Assembly: GCA_023974075.1 (NCBI GenBank)
Contig: CM043792.1
Location: 20,909,154 to 20,973,153, forward strand
Reading direction: 5' to 3'
Source of the DNA: Chaenocephalus aceratus
Taxonomy: Eukaryota > Chordata > Actinopteri > Perciformes > Channichthyidae
DNA: 64,000 nt
A program made the translations under genes and the position numbers. The notes below the pieces were generated by a model. It ran no database searches, was not told where the DNA came from, and saw nothing but the letters and a program-made list of their open reading frames with translations. Positions 1-11,169 of the stretch are shown one piece after another (position 1 is the stretch's first letter; each line of letters opens with the position of its first letter).

Positions 1-224
1 CGAGCCTCTCCATTCCATCGCAATCCAGGAAGGAGGCACCCTGGATTGGGACCTTGTTGCTGAAGGGCCGGTCTCTCCACGAGACCGACACTTCATCCAA
101 CATTTCTGGAAAAACCGGGAGGAGTTGCCTCCACATTTGGTGTCAGAAGTGGGATTCGACCAAGTAAGGAGGTGAAAATTACGGAGGAAAGAAGAGGGAC
201 CAAAGAGAGGAACCGCGGCTGGGG

Positions 225-560
225 GTGGCAATGCCTGGAACGGACCAGGGGGCTACGGCTGTTGAGGCAGCAGGAGAAGAAAGAACGATAGCAGAGTACG
301 AGGAGGAACTGTCTCGTTCAAAACAGGAGAACGAGAGACACCGGAAACTACTGGACGCTGTTTTACAGCCTCAGCTTCAGATCCACAGAGCAGACGTCCA
401 GCAGCTGGTGGTGGTTAAAGAAGAGGTTCCCCCTCAGCAGCAGGAGTGGAGCTCCAGTCTGGACCAGGAGGACCCAGAGCCCTCCCATACATTAAAGAGG
501 AGCAGAAGGAACTCTGGATCAGTCAGGAGGCCGAGACAGTAGAGACACTGTGCTTCCGGG
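225..560 (+). pseudogene. Frameshifted N-terminal fragment of a teleost C2H2 zinc-finger protein
   Basis: The translation carries the leader segment found at the N-terminus of many fish-expanded zinc-finger genes: an acidic helix (RTIAEYEEELSRSKQENERH), then LLDAVLQPQLQIHRADVQQL, then VVKEEVPP and EEWSSSLDQEDPEP-like residues. After the DPEP motif near position 480 the frame shifts. The expected continuation (HIKEEQKELWISQEAE) is readable in the next frame, so an indel has broken it. No C2H2 fingers follow; the reading frame runs into a polypurine stretch. This is therefore a fragment, either captured by the surrounding element or a processed or duplicated remnant. Similarity to the family is from memory of fish protein annotations, not a search. 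Confidence 0.55.
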
Positions 561-577
561 GGAGAGGGGGAAGGAAA
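558..577 (+). other. Polypurine tract next to LTR-like start
   Basis: Twenty consecutive purines precede a TG dinucleotide and the LTR-like segment. In LTR retroelements this tract primes plus-strand synthesis directly upstream of the 3' LTR. It overlaps the tail of the broken zinc-finger fragment. Confidence 0.35.
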
Positions 578-1040
578 TGTGACGAAGGTAAAACTTCCTC
601 GCTACCGTGGTGTCGGTAGAGAGGGAGCGAGCTAGCAACAGGTGTGCTGCTAGCTTGAAAAAATCGGACCTACCTTACTTTCTCGTAGAGAAGGGCGAGG
701 TCGATTTTTAAGTACTAACGGCGTTAGTACTACCGTCTTCCTGCGAAGCAGAAGGAGTAGCCGGCTAGCGCCCGTCGACCGAAATGGGTATTTGGGTTCA
801 GTCTGTGGACAGTGAAGCTTGCCCGGCTACTGTGAGATGTGCTCTGAAGCGAGAAGAGGTGTTACTTTGAATGACGCATGCGTTGTGGCGCAAGCTATAA
901 GGGTGATTTCCCCTGATGCTGACGTCAAGATCACCAGCCAATCAGGATTGGCGTAATGAGATTGATGCTTCTGTTTGCTCCGCGATGAGGCGCATCCCAT
1001 AGTGAGACATCGAACGGAGTGTTATGAATGAGAACTGCAG

Positions 1041-2287
1041 TGGCCAACCTGTCAGAATGACAAAGATCCTTAGTGAAGCACAAGCCCATGTTTCTCACTA
1101 TGTAAGTACAATTTATTAAAAAGATCAGTTCAATGGAACTAATGTCGTCTTAGTGTTATTGCATGATGTTAAAATTGGTTTGCTATGAATTTAGTGATGG
1201 ATTGTAAACATTTGAAATATAGCATTTAAGTGTTTCTCAGTTACAAGGTTGTTGTTTTAATAAATCAGACACTGATGGTGCAGCGCTGCACTGTACCTCT
1301 TTATATAGGCATTTCTTCCCTAACAAATTGTTTTTGCGCTGATTACTTGGCTGAATTTTTTTTTCAAAGGGGGTACATTATTGAAAAAAGTTTGAGAACC
1401 ACTGGGATAGAGGGTGTTGCTTTTCTCATACATTTTCTAAACAATCTGTGCTGTTGTATTTGCTGTAAAGTGTCTCTACTGTAGGCTATTTTTATTATAT
1501 GTACAGCACTTTGGCTCGACCAAAAATCGTTTATAAATGTGCTATATAAATAAAACTTGATTTGATTTGAATATCGTAATTACACATCATGCGGGAAATT
1601 TGTACCATCCAAGTTGTTCTGTGCCATTAACACCGATATTGGGTCTACTCTTCTTGTCATGATTTATGTTTGTATCTCTAATTCATTAGGCCTGACAAAG
1701 GTTAACTTTTAAAACACTCTTATGTATTATGACTGTGATAGAGAAGGTACCAAACCTTTAACCCTATGGGACCCGTTTCAATCATTCATTAAACTGACCA
1801 CTCTTCATGTGAAGTGATATCTTTTTTAAATGTATTTGTAATGTATTTAGGATAATCCAATTGAGATGAACCATTTCGTTTTCAAGGGGGTCCTAACATA
1901 TAGTACAGACTGCAAGCAAAACACAAAAAACAAATAAAGCAAATTGACTAGGGTATTTAATATTATTTATTTTCAATGCTTATCAATGAAATAACAGCTT
2001 ATTAATTAATTAATTAATAATCCTAACAAAAAAATAAGAATTTCATCAATTTGTCTCCAAACAAATGAATGAAATTCTGAGACATACACAGCTGTATATA
2101 TATGATTACCCAAGAATGCCTCAAGATCCCCCAACACGCTTTTGCTGGGGGTTGTGACCCTGATATTTTGAACTACTCAAATAGAGAAAAAAGATTCATC
2201 ATCTTATTTCAAATCTGCAGTAAATGCTGATGTTCCAATACTACTGCATTAAACCCATGCTCTTTTTGCTAAACCTTTGAATGTGAG
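1041..2287. other. AT-rich stretch, no gene recognised
   Basis: No convincing exon is seen. The acsf2 first exon, which should encode a mitochondrial leader, could lie here or beyond the left edge, but no ATG and donor with the required phase (two bases carried over) was found. One ATG frame from 1024 ends at a good donor (TATgtaagt) but has the wrong phase and no leader-like composition. Positions near 1500-1572 resemble a fish retroposon tail. Confidence 0.4.
1500..1572 (+). repeat. Fish retroposon 3'-tail-like sequence
   Basis: The segment reads as cagcactttgg, then a short variable stretch, then aaatgtgctatataaata and a TTGATTT repeat. This tail design recurs at the 3' ends of many teleost interspersed repeats. 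Class assignment is from memory only. Confidence 0.4.
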
Positions 2288-3186
2288 GTCCCTCCATGTG
2301 GACAGCCGTCCTCACACACCCGCATTGAGCAGCAGCTATGTGCACGGCACCTCCACCATCCCTCTGCTCCCCCTGACCGTGGGCCAGAGTCTGGACTCCA
2401 CCGTTCAGCGCTGGCCCGACCGTGAAGCTGTGGTCTTCCTGCAGGACGGCATCCGGAAAACCTTTGCACAGTTTCATCAAGATGTAGGTCTTCAGCTTCT
2501 GTTATCAAGAGCTTTCATGCATTTATTAACCCTCAAACACTATTCATGATATGTTAAGAGTCTCCTGTTTCAATAAAGAACACTTCGAGAACAACTTCTC
2601 AAATCATTACAAATGTTAACTTGTTATGTTAGTAGGATACTTGTTAGACCTTTTGAATCCCAATGAAATGGTGGTTTGTCATTAACTCTACATGAAGCAA
2701 CCCCCAATAAATGTAGTTTAATAATATGAATTGGTCTCCTCTTTGGTAGAACTCATCACCAAGCTTCTCTGAATCACAGGAATACTTGATTGCATCAGAC
2801 AAATCTATCAAGCAGTCGCAGTATTGAATGATTATCTGAGTTATCTGTAACATTCTTTGGTGCAGGTTGACAAGGCGGCTGCAGGTCTGCTCGCTTTGGG
2901 CTTGCAGCGAGGCGACAGACTGGGAATTTGGGGACCCAACACGTACGAGTGGATCCTCTTCCAGTTTGCCTCAGCCAAAACTGGAATTATAATGGTCAGT
3001 TTCAGATTTACAAATGCATTTACAATGTAGCCTTGTGGTTAGAAAGACAGTCTGCTCATTGTTGTCAAACACTCTGCTGCCAAGTATGAGTGAGCAGGAC
3101 ATTGACCCTGGAAAGTTATTCTGTACCATCTGAATATCTACTAGGTCACTGTAGCTTTTTAATTCATTTCTGTATGCAGTCATGTG

Positions 3187-3232
<46 letters not shown>

Positions 3233-6127
3233 TATACTATAAGGCCAATTTGAAATCTGTGTAGTGAGGGACTGTGCATACACTTGACTTTTAACTTTTT
3301 TTTTTATCAATGCAGGTTTCATTGAACCCGGCCTATCAGGTGAAGGAAGTGGAGTTTACTCTAACGAAGGTACAGTGAGTTGTGTTACAGAGTATTACTA
3401 TCATTAGCTGTTATAATGTGCATATAGTAAAAATACCTGTACACAGTTGGCAGGTACTTTTACTTGAGACTTTCTATTTTATGCTACTTTAAGCTTCCAC
3501 TCCAATCCAAAAGTACATTAGGTAGCAGTATGTTATTATGAATATTATTGATGAAGATAAGACTTGATTGATCTTTATAGTGAGATTCACAAGCTACTTG
3601 GAAGTATATAGTAAGAAAAGGAAGCCCCACCTTAACCTTCTGCAACACTTTAAAAAAAAAAATCAAACACCAAATATATGTCATTTGCAGGTCCAGTGTA
3701 AAGCTGTGCTCTGCCCTACCAGCTTTAAAAGCCAACATTTCTGTGAGATGCTGAGGGAGCTCTGTCCAGAGATTGACTCGTCGTCAGCAGGAATGATCAA
3801 AAGCTCCAGGTTTGACAGAGTCAATGTCAGATATCAGATTTAATAAATGTTGTCTTCTTCTGTTACCATTATGGGAGAAACAGACATTAAATGCTTAAAA
3901 TTTTTCCATTGATTTAAATAAATATCCTGTCTCGGTTGTGCCAGGGTGCCAGAGCTGCGTATGGTGATTGTGACGGACAGCAGACAGCCAGGGATGCTCC
4001 ACGTAGACGATGTGATGCAAGCAGGGGAGAGTCAGCACTACCAACAGCTGATGGAGCTGCAGAGAAAGCTGTCCTTCGATGATCCCATCAACATCCAGTT
4101 CACATCGGTAACCCTCAGTCACACTGTCACTCATGTATTTTATATATCTTGGACTGACACTATAATGATCAGATCATGCTTCTTTGTTTCAGGGGACTAC
4201 AGGGAGTCCAAAGGGAGTCAGTCTTTCACACCACAATATTGTAAACAATGCCTACTTTATGGGACTCAGAATTGGTTTTAGAGAAAAAGTAAGTCTATAT
4301 TGGTCTCTTCATCATTAAAAACACGCAGACAGTAAATGTAAGTAATTGTATTTTCATTTCCCCATCAGCCTCAGGTGCGAGTGTGTGTGCCCGTACCTAT
4401 GTACCACTGCTTTGGCTCAGTGTTGGGAGGGATGGCTATGGCACTGCATGGCATCACACTGGTCTTCCCTTCCACTGCCTACAACAGCCGAGCCAACCTG
4501 GAGGCCATTCAGAGTGAAAGGTATGGCACCCTGCTCATCACGCAAATCAACTTTAAATATAAAATATAATATAACTTAAGTTAATTTGTGTTTTTTTCAC
4601 TCGAGGTGTAATTATGTGTACGGCACTCCCACAATGTTCACCGACATGCTAAGCCAACAGGATTTACACAAGTACGATTTGTCATCACTTGAAGCTGGTA
4701 ATAGATATAAAAGACTAAAACATCTGTTGTATTGAACTTGGTGTAATTGTTAGCAAGCATACCTTTCGTATGTGCTGCTGTGTTTAAGGCGTCATTGGTG
4801 GTTCTCCGTGCCCTCCTGAGATTGTGAGAAGACTGATAACAGAAATGAACATGAAAGATATAACGGTAACATATTCTGAATAATAATTTTGCCTATAAAA
4901 CGTATTTATTATAACTATAAGCATATGCTTCTTCATCATATAACATCATAGGTTCATCATTTTCTAACAGATAGGCTATGGAACCACTGAGAGCAGCCCC
5001 ATCACATTCCTTGGATTCCCACAAGACAATGAGGACCTGAAGATGAATACTGTTGGATGTATCATGAACCACACTGAGGTATGCCTCATTATTTGCCAGA
5101 AAAACCTTATTTATTTGTGCCATAACCCCCCTGTGACTTGTGCCTGTCTGTCTTTACTATAGGCCAAAGTGATCGACCCTTGTACCGGGGAGATTGTCCC
5201 TCTGGGGGCCTCGGGGGAGCTGATGGTCAGAGGCAGCTTTGTGATGCAGGGATACTGGGACGACCCTCAGAAAACCAGTGAAGCTATCTCCCAGGACCGC
5301 TGGTACAGGACTGGGTAAGACACTATGTGCAATGTATACAGAAGATACAAAGGCATGTTACTTTAACAGGGTTTGATGTCAGATGCTACATCATTTATGA
5401 TTTTTTTCCTTCTACACAGTGACACAGCCAGTCTAAACAGTTTGGGATACCTTCGCATTGAAGGACGTATGAAGGATTTGATCATCCGAGGAGGGGAGAA
5501 CATCTATCCTGCTGAGATAGAGCAATTTCTCTATACACACTCGAAAGTAAAAGAGGTGCAGGTGAGACTGAAACCCACTAGAGGGCAGCAGAGGTCAGAT
5601 ACATTGTCTCAGCAGCTAAAAGCTAAGCATTGAAGCCATACTTGTCTCTCTGGATGTTGGCCATAATTAAACATAAATAACATAATAAATATATTACAGT
5701 GATCTGAGATGTTGTATTTCTCTGTCCAGGTGGTTGGAGTGAAAGACGAGAGGCTGGGTGAGCAGGTGTGTGCCTGCATCAAGCTGAAGGAGGGCCACAC
5801 CTCCAGTGCAGAGGAGATTAGAGCGTTCTGCAAAGGCCAGGTGAGAGTGGGTGACGACAAAATGACTCAACGTACTCAAAAAGAAATCAGCACAGCTTTA
5901 CAGTTTGTGTTTTCTCCCACTAGATATCTCACTTCAAGATCCCGCACTATGTGATGTTTGTAGACAGCTACCCTCTGACAGCCTCTGGAAAGGTACAGTT
6001 CACCAACATCACTGAACTACCAAGATTTAAAATGGATAATGGGACTGAAACGCTTGCTATTTCATTTGTTTTCTAGATCAAAAAGAACATGTTAAAGGAG
6101 GAAATGGAGAAGGAATTAGGCCTTTAA
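2288..6127 (+). CDS. acsf2: Acyl-CoA synthetase family member 2 (lacks exon 1)
   Basis: Mitochondrial medium-chain acyl-CoA ligase: ATP, CoA and a fatty acid give acyl-CoA through an acyl-adenylate. Coding exons: 2288-2483, 2866-2994, 3316-3369, 3691-3809, 3945-4107, 4193-4288, 4369-4520, 4606-4697, 4789-4865, 4971-5078, 5163-5314, 5420-5561, 5730-5840, 5924-5992, 6077-6127. All junctions are AG/GT and all phases agree. The visible protein is 569 residues against about 615 in human. Motifs: P-loop [10 protein letters not shown] (about 219-228), adenine motif YGTTE (about 362-366), WYRTGD (about 442-447), then [18 protein letters not shown] and the C-terminal SGKIKKN with the catalytic-lysine region. 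All core motifs are intact. The missing N-terminal part should be the mitochondrial leader. The first exon border is the least certain. Identification rests on co-linear similarity to human ACSF2 across the whole length. Confidence 0.93.
3189..3232. repeat. (AT)n microsatellite in acsf2 intron
   Basis: About 40 bp of alternating AT with a short interruption, inside the intron between the exons ending at 2994 and starting at 3316. Confidence 0.95.
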
Positions 6128-6302
6128 TTGTGTGGCCCCTGGTGGACTGTGGACAGCTGAGGGAGTCAGACACTGAGCAGCGTTGAAGACTTTCTTTACC
6201 AACAGCTGGACTGGGACTATATCACTGATCAGCTGCTGGCTCGCCACTCCCTGAAATTCCTTTATTTGTACTTCACACCTCATTACCTCAGCTTCATGAT
6301 AT

Positions 6303-6303
6303 G

Positions 6304-6371
<68 letters not shown>
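6303..6371. repeat. (TCAA)n tetranucleotide tail
   Basis: About 17 copies of TCAA. It forms the 3' tail of the antisense LINE that starts here, reading (TTGA)n on the element strand. Tandem short-motif tails are typical of CR1/L2-type LINEs. Confidence 0.9.
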
Positions 6372-6372
<1 letters not shown>

Positions 6373-6960
6373 GTTTATTTATATAGCCCAATATCACAAA
6401 TGTTACATTTGTCTCAGTGGACTTTACAGTTTGTACAAAATATCAGTATGACAATACGACACCCTCTGTCCTTAGACCCTCACATCGTACAAGGAAAAAC
6501 TTCCAAAGAAAACCCACAGTTTAAAGGGAAAAATGGGAGAAACCTCAGGGAGAGTAACAGAGGAGGGATCCCTCTCCCAGGACGGACAGACGTGCAATAG
6601 ATGCCGTGTGTAAATTGAAAAGATAATACATTTGCAACATAGGTAGTCCAAATGTTTGGAAATGCATGTGTGTATAATAGGAAGATGAATCCACGAGGAT
6701 ATCCATCCAGGACCTATGATCCAGGACCACAGCCACAATTCAAGATCCAGGGCTCGCGATGCAGGACACAGGAGCGCAGGATCATCCATGATTCCGGATC
6801 CCAGCGTATATAGACACCAAAAAGAAAGACATTTGGGGAAGCTGGGTTAATCGGAACATGAGAGGACACAGGTATAGACAGAGAGAAGGAAGAAGTGAGG
6901 TCCCCCCCCCCGACAAACTAAGCCTATATCAGCAAAACTAGGGGCTGAATCTAACCAGCC

Positions 6961-8725
6961 CTAACTATAAGCTTTATCAAAAAGGAAGGTCTTAAGCGCA
7001 TTCTTAAAAACGGATAGGGTGTCTGCCGCCCGAACACAAACTGGAAGCTGATTCCACAAATGTGGAGCTTGATAAGAAAAGGCTCTGGCTCCCATTGTAC
7101 TTTTAGAGACTCTAGGAACAACCAACAACCCTGCATTCTTGGAACGCAATGCCCTAGTAGGACAGTAGGGTATAATGAGTTCTTTAAGGTAAGATGGCGC
7201 CTGCCCATTAAGGGCTTTGTAGAATTTTAAATTCTATCCTGTGTTCTATAGGGAGCCAGTGTAAGGCAGCCAGAACAGGAGTAATGTGGTCCCTTTTCCT
7301 AACTCTGGTTAGTACACGAGCTGCAGCATTTTGAATCAGCTGAAGCGACTTGACTGACTTCTTGGTACACCCTGATAATAAAGAGTTACAATAATCCAGC
7401 CTTGAAGTAACAAATGCATGGACTAGTTTCTCTGCATCGTTTTGAGGCAAGATATGCCTGATTTTTGCAATGTTACGTAGATGGAAGTAGGCGGTCCTTG
7501 AAATTGATTTTATGTGGGCGTTAAAGGATAAATCCTGATCAAATATAACACCAAGATTCCTTACAGTCTCACTGGAGGCCAAATTAATGCCATCCATAGT
7601 TAGTATATCCTTAGATAATTTGTTTCGTAGATTCTTCGGGACAAGTACAATAACTTCAGTTTTGGTCGTGTTTAACATCAAAAAGTTTAAGGTCATCCAC
7701 GTTTTTAAGTCCTTGAGGCAGTCTTGAATTTTATTTAGATGATTAATTTCATCAGGCTTGATTGATAAATATAATTGAGTATCATCCGCATAACAATGAA
7801 AATGTACAGAATGATTCCTTATAATATTGCCTAACGGAAGCATATATAATGTAAACAAAATAGGTCCGAGCACTGAGCCCTGTGGCACTCCATGGCTAAC
7901 TTTGGTTTGCGTGGAAGATTAATCATTGACACGTACAAACTGAGAGCGTTCAGATAGATAGGACCTAAACCAGCCTAAAGCAGTTCCCTTTATGCCAACT
8001 AAGTGCTCTAGTCTTTGCAATAAGATATCATGGTCGATAGTATCAAATGCAGCACTGAGATCGAGCAAAACAAGAACAGAGACACGTCCCTTGTCAGAGG
8101 CTATTAGAATGTCATTTGTGACTTTAACCAGAGCTGTCTCTGTGCTATGATGTGTTCTAAAGCCAGACTGAAAATCTTCAAATAAATCATTGTTTTTTAA
8201 GTAATCACACAACTGTTTTGCGACCACTTTCTCAAGAATGTTTGAGAGGAACGGAAGATTAGAAATAGGTCTATAATTGGCTAAAACCTCTGGATCGAGG
8301 TTGTGCTTTTTAAGAAGCGGTTTTATCACTGCTACTTTGAATGATTGTGGAACATAGCCTGATAATAAAGACATATTCATAATATTTAATAAAGAAGTGC
8401 TAATTAATGGAAACACTTCCTTCAACAGCTTAGTTGGAATTGGGTCTAACATACACGTTGATGGTTTAGAAGAGAGAATCATTGAATTTAATTGTTCAAG
8501 GTTTATGGCTGAAAAGCATTCTAGTTTACTATCTAGTGTAATATTAGAACTTACATTTCTGGGAGCTGTTGATAACACTATACTGGTCAAAGGCAAGAGG
8601 TCATTAATTTTGTTTCTAAGAGTAACAATTTTATCGTTAAAAAAGCACATAAAATCATTACTACTGAGTGCTATGGGCATATGTAATGACAACCCACTGA
8701 TACAAGCCATACAATGTGACTGCAA
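6961..8725 (-). pseudogene. LINE reverse transcriptase, inactivated
   Basis: Reading from 8725 downward: finger and palm residues ([39 protein letters not shown]), then GVPQGSVLGPILF, the catalytic YADDTQLY, and thumb residues ([41 protein letters not shown]). An in-frame TAA lies just before the GVPQGS motif, near 7919, and a small deletion near 7215-7230 shifts the frame before YKALNGQAPSYL. The natural C-terminus (FLFDKAYS, stop at 6961-6963) is then readable in another frame. At least two lesions make it non-functional. Confidence 0.88.
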
Positions 8726-8825
8726 GCTTTAATAAATGTCCAATAAGTGTATATTGTGCTTTATCCTCTGTAATTTCAGTACAGTAAATGACCCAAACAC
8801 CACAAGGTTATTTGTCCTCTCAATC

Positions 8826-10259
8826 TTTATTTACTTAAACAATTTTGACAATCTGATATCATTGAACAATGGCTTTAACCATTCATTAGCTGAACATGCC
8901 ATACAGAATCTGAAATAAATAGGGCTTTTAATGCCAAATGTCAGTATGTACAAATTACCATCCATACAAGCTATATACACTGACTGAAGAACACACGTTA
9001 GTAACAGGCTCATCGAGTGCCCAAAATGACATTATATTATTAAATAAAACAAATACTGAACTTTAAATTATTCTTCAAGATGGAGACCCAAAGACTTATG
9101 AAAGGGATATCAGGGGAAATGTGTTTTGGCATGTAAAATGATTTGTTAAATCCAACCTGCTTAAAATCCAATAAAAAGTCAAATAAACATTTAGGTCACA
9201 AGTTAACAGAGAATCATTACATGTGCTGCATGACACAAAGGCCACTAGACCATAAATCATACACCAGCCAAAATGAAATGAGTATCCTTTGTTTAAGTTT
9301 TATGGAGCCAAATTCACCTACTGGATACTTTCCCTTATATCAGAACGAGGTAAATGAGCCTGTCACAAGATAAAAAAAAGGAAATGTGTACATAAAACGT
9401 AAAAAAGGCAAAACTGTTCCCTTGAAATTTCAACAGATGTCCACAGAGGAAAAAACACTCGACTGCAGCAAAACATTTGAGGAGCAGTTTGTTTAAGTGC
9501 AGGTTTGACCAGCAGCTTTCTCCAAGCTTCAACATGGCGACTACTTCCAGGTTAATCACAGGAAGTAGCCGGTAACAAGAGGAACGACTGCACTATGGCT
9601 ACATGGCTTTGAACGATCAACATTCACTTCAGTCGTGAATATGGGGTCCGGCCACAACTCTCAGACCCCACATTACAAATGCACACATGCAAGAACATAT
9701 TGCATTTTAAAGCATACTGTGAGATAAATTAGTTAATATGAACACATCCCTTTTTAAATAGAATACATTCTAAATTGAAATTAGCTTAACTGTGCAATTT
9801 TGAGTGAAAATACAGGAGGAAAAGAAGTCAAGAGGAAGCTTTGGTCTGGTAAGACCGTTTGTCGGGGTTTCAGAAGAACAGTGGAACTAAGAATATAACG
9901 GTGCCACTTCAGAGTTGACGTCTAGAAAGCAACACATTTGTAACGACATTCATACAAGCACAGTAAAGCACAGCTTTAGGCACATGCAAGTGTGTGGTAG
10001 GAACGTGTGCACACACGACTGTGCACCTACTCACAGATGCATTCAGAGCTGCAAACTGGAGGCAAGTTCATTGTGAAGTCCAGCCTCTCTTCCACACGTC
10101 AAAAAATGCACAATCCCAAACAGGCAAACACACGCGGCATCGGTTTCCTTTCAAACTCTTTCTCTCGCATACACACACCTAGCACACAATGTAAAGGTCA
10201 TTCAAGTGTCCTCTGGGTTCCCACAGTGACAGTAGAGGTTCAGGTGGTGAGGGGTCGCC
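8826..10259 (-). other. ndel1: Probable ndel1 3' untranslated region
   Basis: About 1.4 kb lies between the ndel1 stop codon and a minus-strand AATAAA (TTTATT at 8826-8831). No coding potential is seen on either strand. It begins right beside the 5' boundary of the antisense LINE. The extent is inferred from the poly(A) signal only. Confidence 0.5.
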
Positions 10260-11138
10260 TCACACACTCAGAGGCAGCAGAGCTGGGGGAGGCACGGCTC
10301 TGGATGTGGCGACGGAGGTCAAGGAGCTGGGGTCCAACCCGTTTATGGTCCTGCAGAAGCCACATGGACAATATTAGCAAACGCAGACACGTATAAGTGC
10401 AGGGCAGACAGAAAGGTTTATAAAACCAGAGGGAATTCTCTGCAATAACTGAACCACTTGATAAAAGACTCACGTTTTGTCAAAGTAGGTCGTGTGAAGA
10501 GAGTGTGAGAACTTTGTGGCATTGCTGTTGATGAGTTTGCCGTTGTCTGTGGAATAATTTTTTCTAGCTGCTTGGTCTTTGGCAAAGTTCCTGCAGGCGG
10601 CGATTTTGGACTCCAGAGCCTAATCACAAAACAGGAGATACCATCAGTCTTTAGTCCGATCATAAACACATTTCTGTTTCTGTTGCTGAGGAGGACATCA
10701 GTGTTCTATCCAGGTATGTATCCTTCTTATGTGTTACAAAGCGATAAGACTTACCCCAACCTTCCTCAAAAGGTCGCCAACAATATTAAGAGCAGAGAGT
10801 CGAGCAGAAGGAGTGAGGGACGAGTTGCCGTTGCAGCCGTTGGACAGTGCTGCAAAAGACACAATCCCATGTCAGAAAACAGATCAGACAATTTCTCATT
10901 TCACATGAGTCATAACGAGTGAGATTCCTTTTCAACCCTGACCTTTTTGCGTGATGAAGGGGTGCTCTATGCTCTTTCCTACGGGTGTGGCTGGGAGGGA
11001 TAAAGAGGCCTGAACTGCTGAGTCCATCTTGTCGATGTCAGAGGTGGGGGAGCTGGGTGCTGACATCCTGTCGGTGGTCCGCTCCCGTACCGCCAGCTCC
11101 TGTCTCAGGTCTGCAGAACACAAAGTCAAACTCATGAG

Positions 11139-11169
<31 letters not shown>

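Larger units (their letters stand above)
1..1040 (+). mobile_element. Candidate LTR-retroelement remnant with captured zinc-finger exon
   Basis: Three signals occur in the order expected for a retroelement interior. Positions 138-159 match the complement of the 3' end of tRNA-Leu (begins TGGTGTCAGAAGTGGG), like a primer-binding site. Positions 558-577 are an uninterrupted 20-nt purine run, like a polypurine tract. It is followed at 578 by TGTGACGAAGG, a plausible LTR start. The stretch from 578 to about 1040 has mixed GC composition and an abrupt change to AT-rich DNA afterwards. No gag or pol is present. A frame open from the left edge to a stop at 173-175 is unrecognised and could be a gene end or part of the element. 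Against the model, bases 1-136 do not resemble the end of the putative LTR, as a true 5' LTR should. Confidence 0.35.
6303..8730 (-). mobile_element. 5'-truncated CR1/L2/Rex1-type non-LTR retrotransposon
   Basis: The element runs on the minus strand, with its 3' tail at 6303 and its truncated 5' end near 8730. It holds the reverse transcriptase and C-terminal domains, a 3' UTR of the common fish type (6372-6960) and the tetranucleotide tail. The endonuclease domain is absent, consistent with incomplete reverse transcription. It occupies the space between the convergent ends of acsf2 and ndel1. No target-site duplication was recognised. Confidence 0.88.

Noticed and set aside
138..159. Possible tRNA-Leu gene
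   Set aside because: Only the complement of the 3' arm is present; no D or anticodon arm, so it is a primer-site-like match at most.
1024..1105. Candidate acsf2 first exon ending TAT|gtaagt
   Set aside because: The phase does not match the exon at 2288 and the peptide lacks a mitochondrial leader character.
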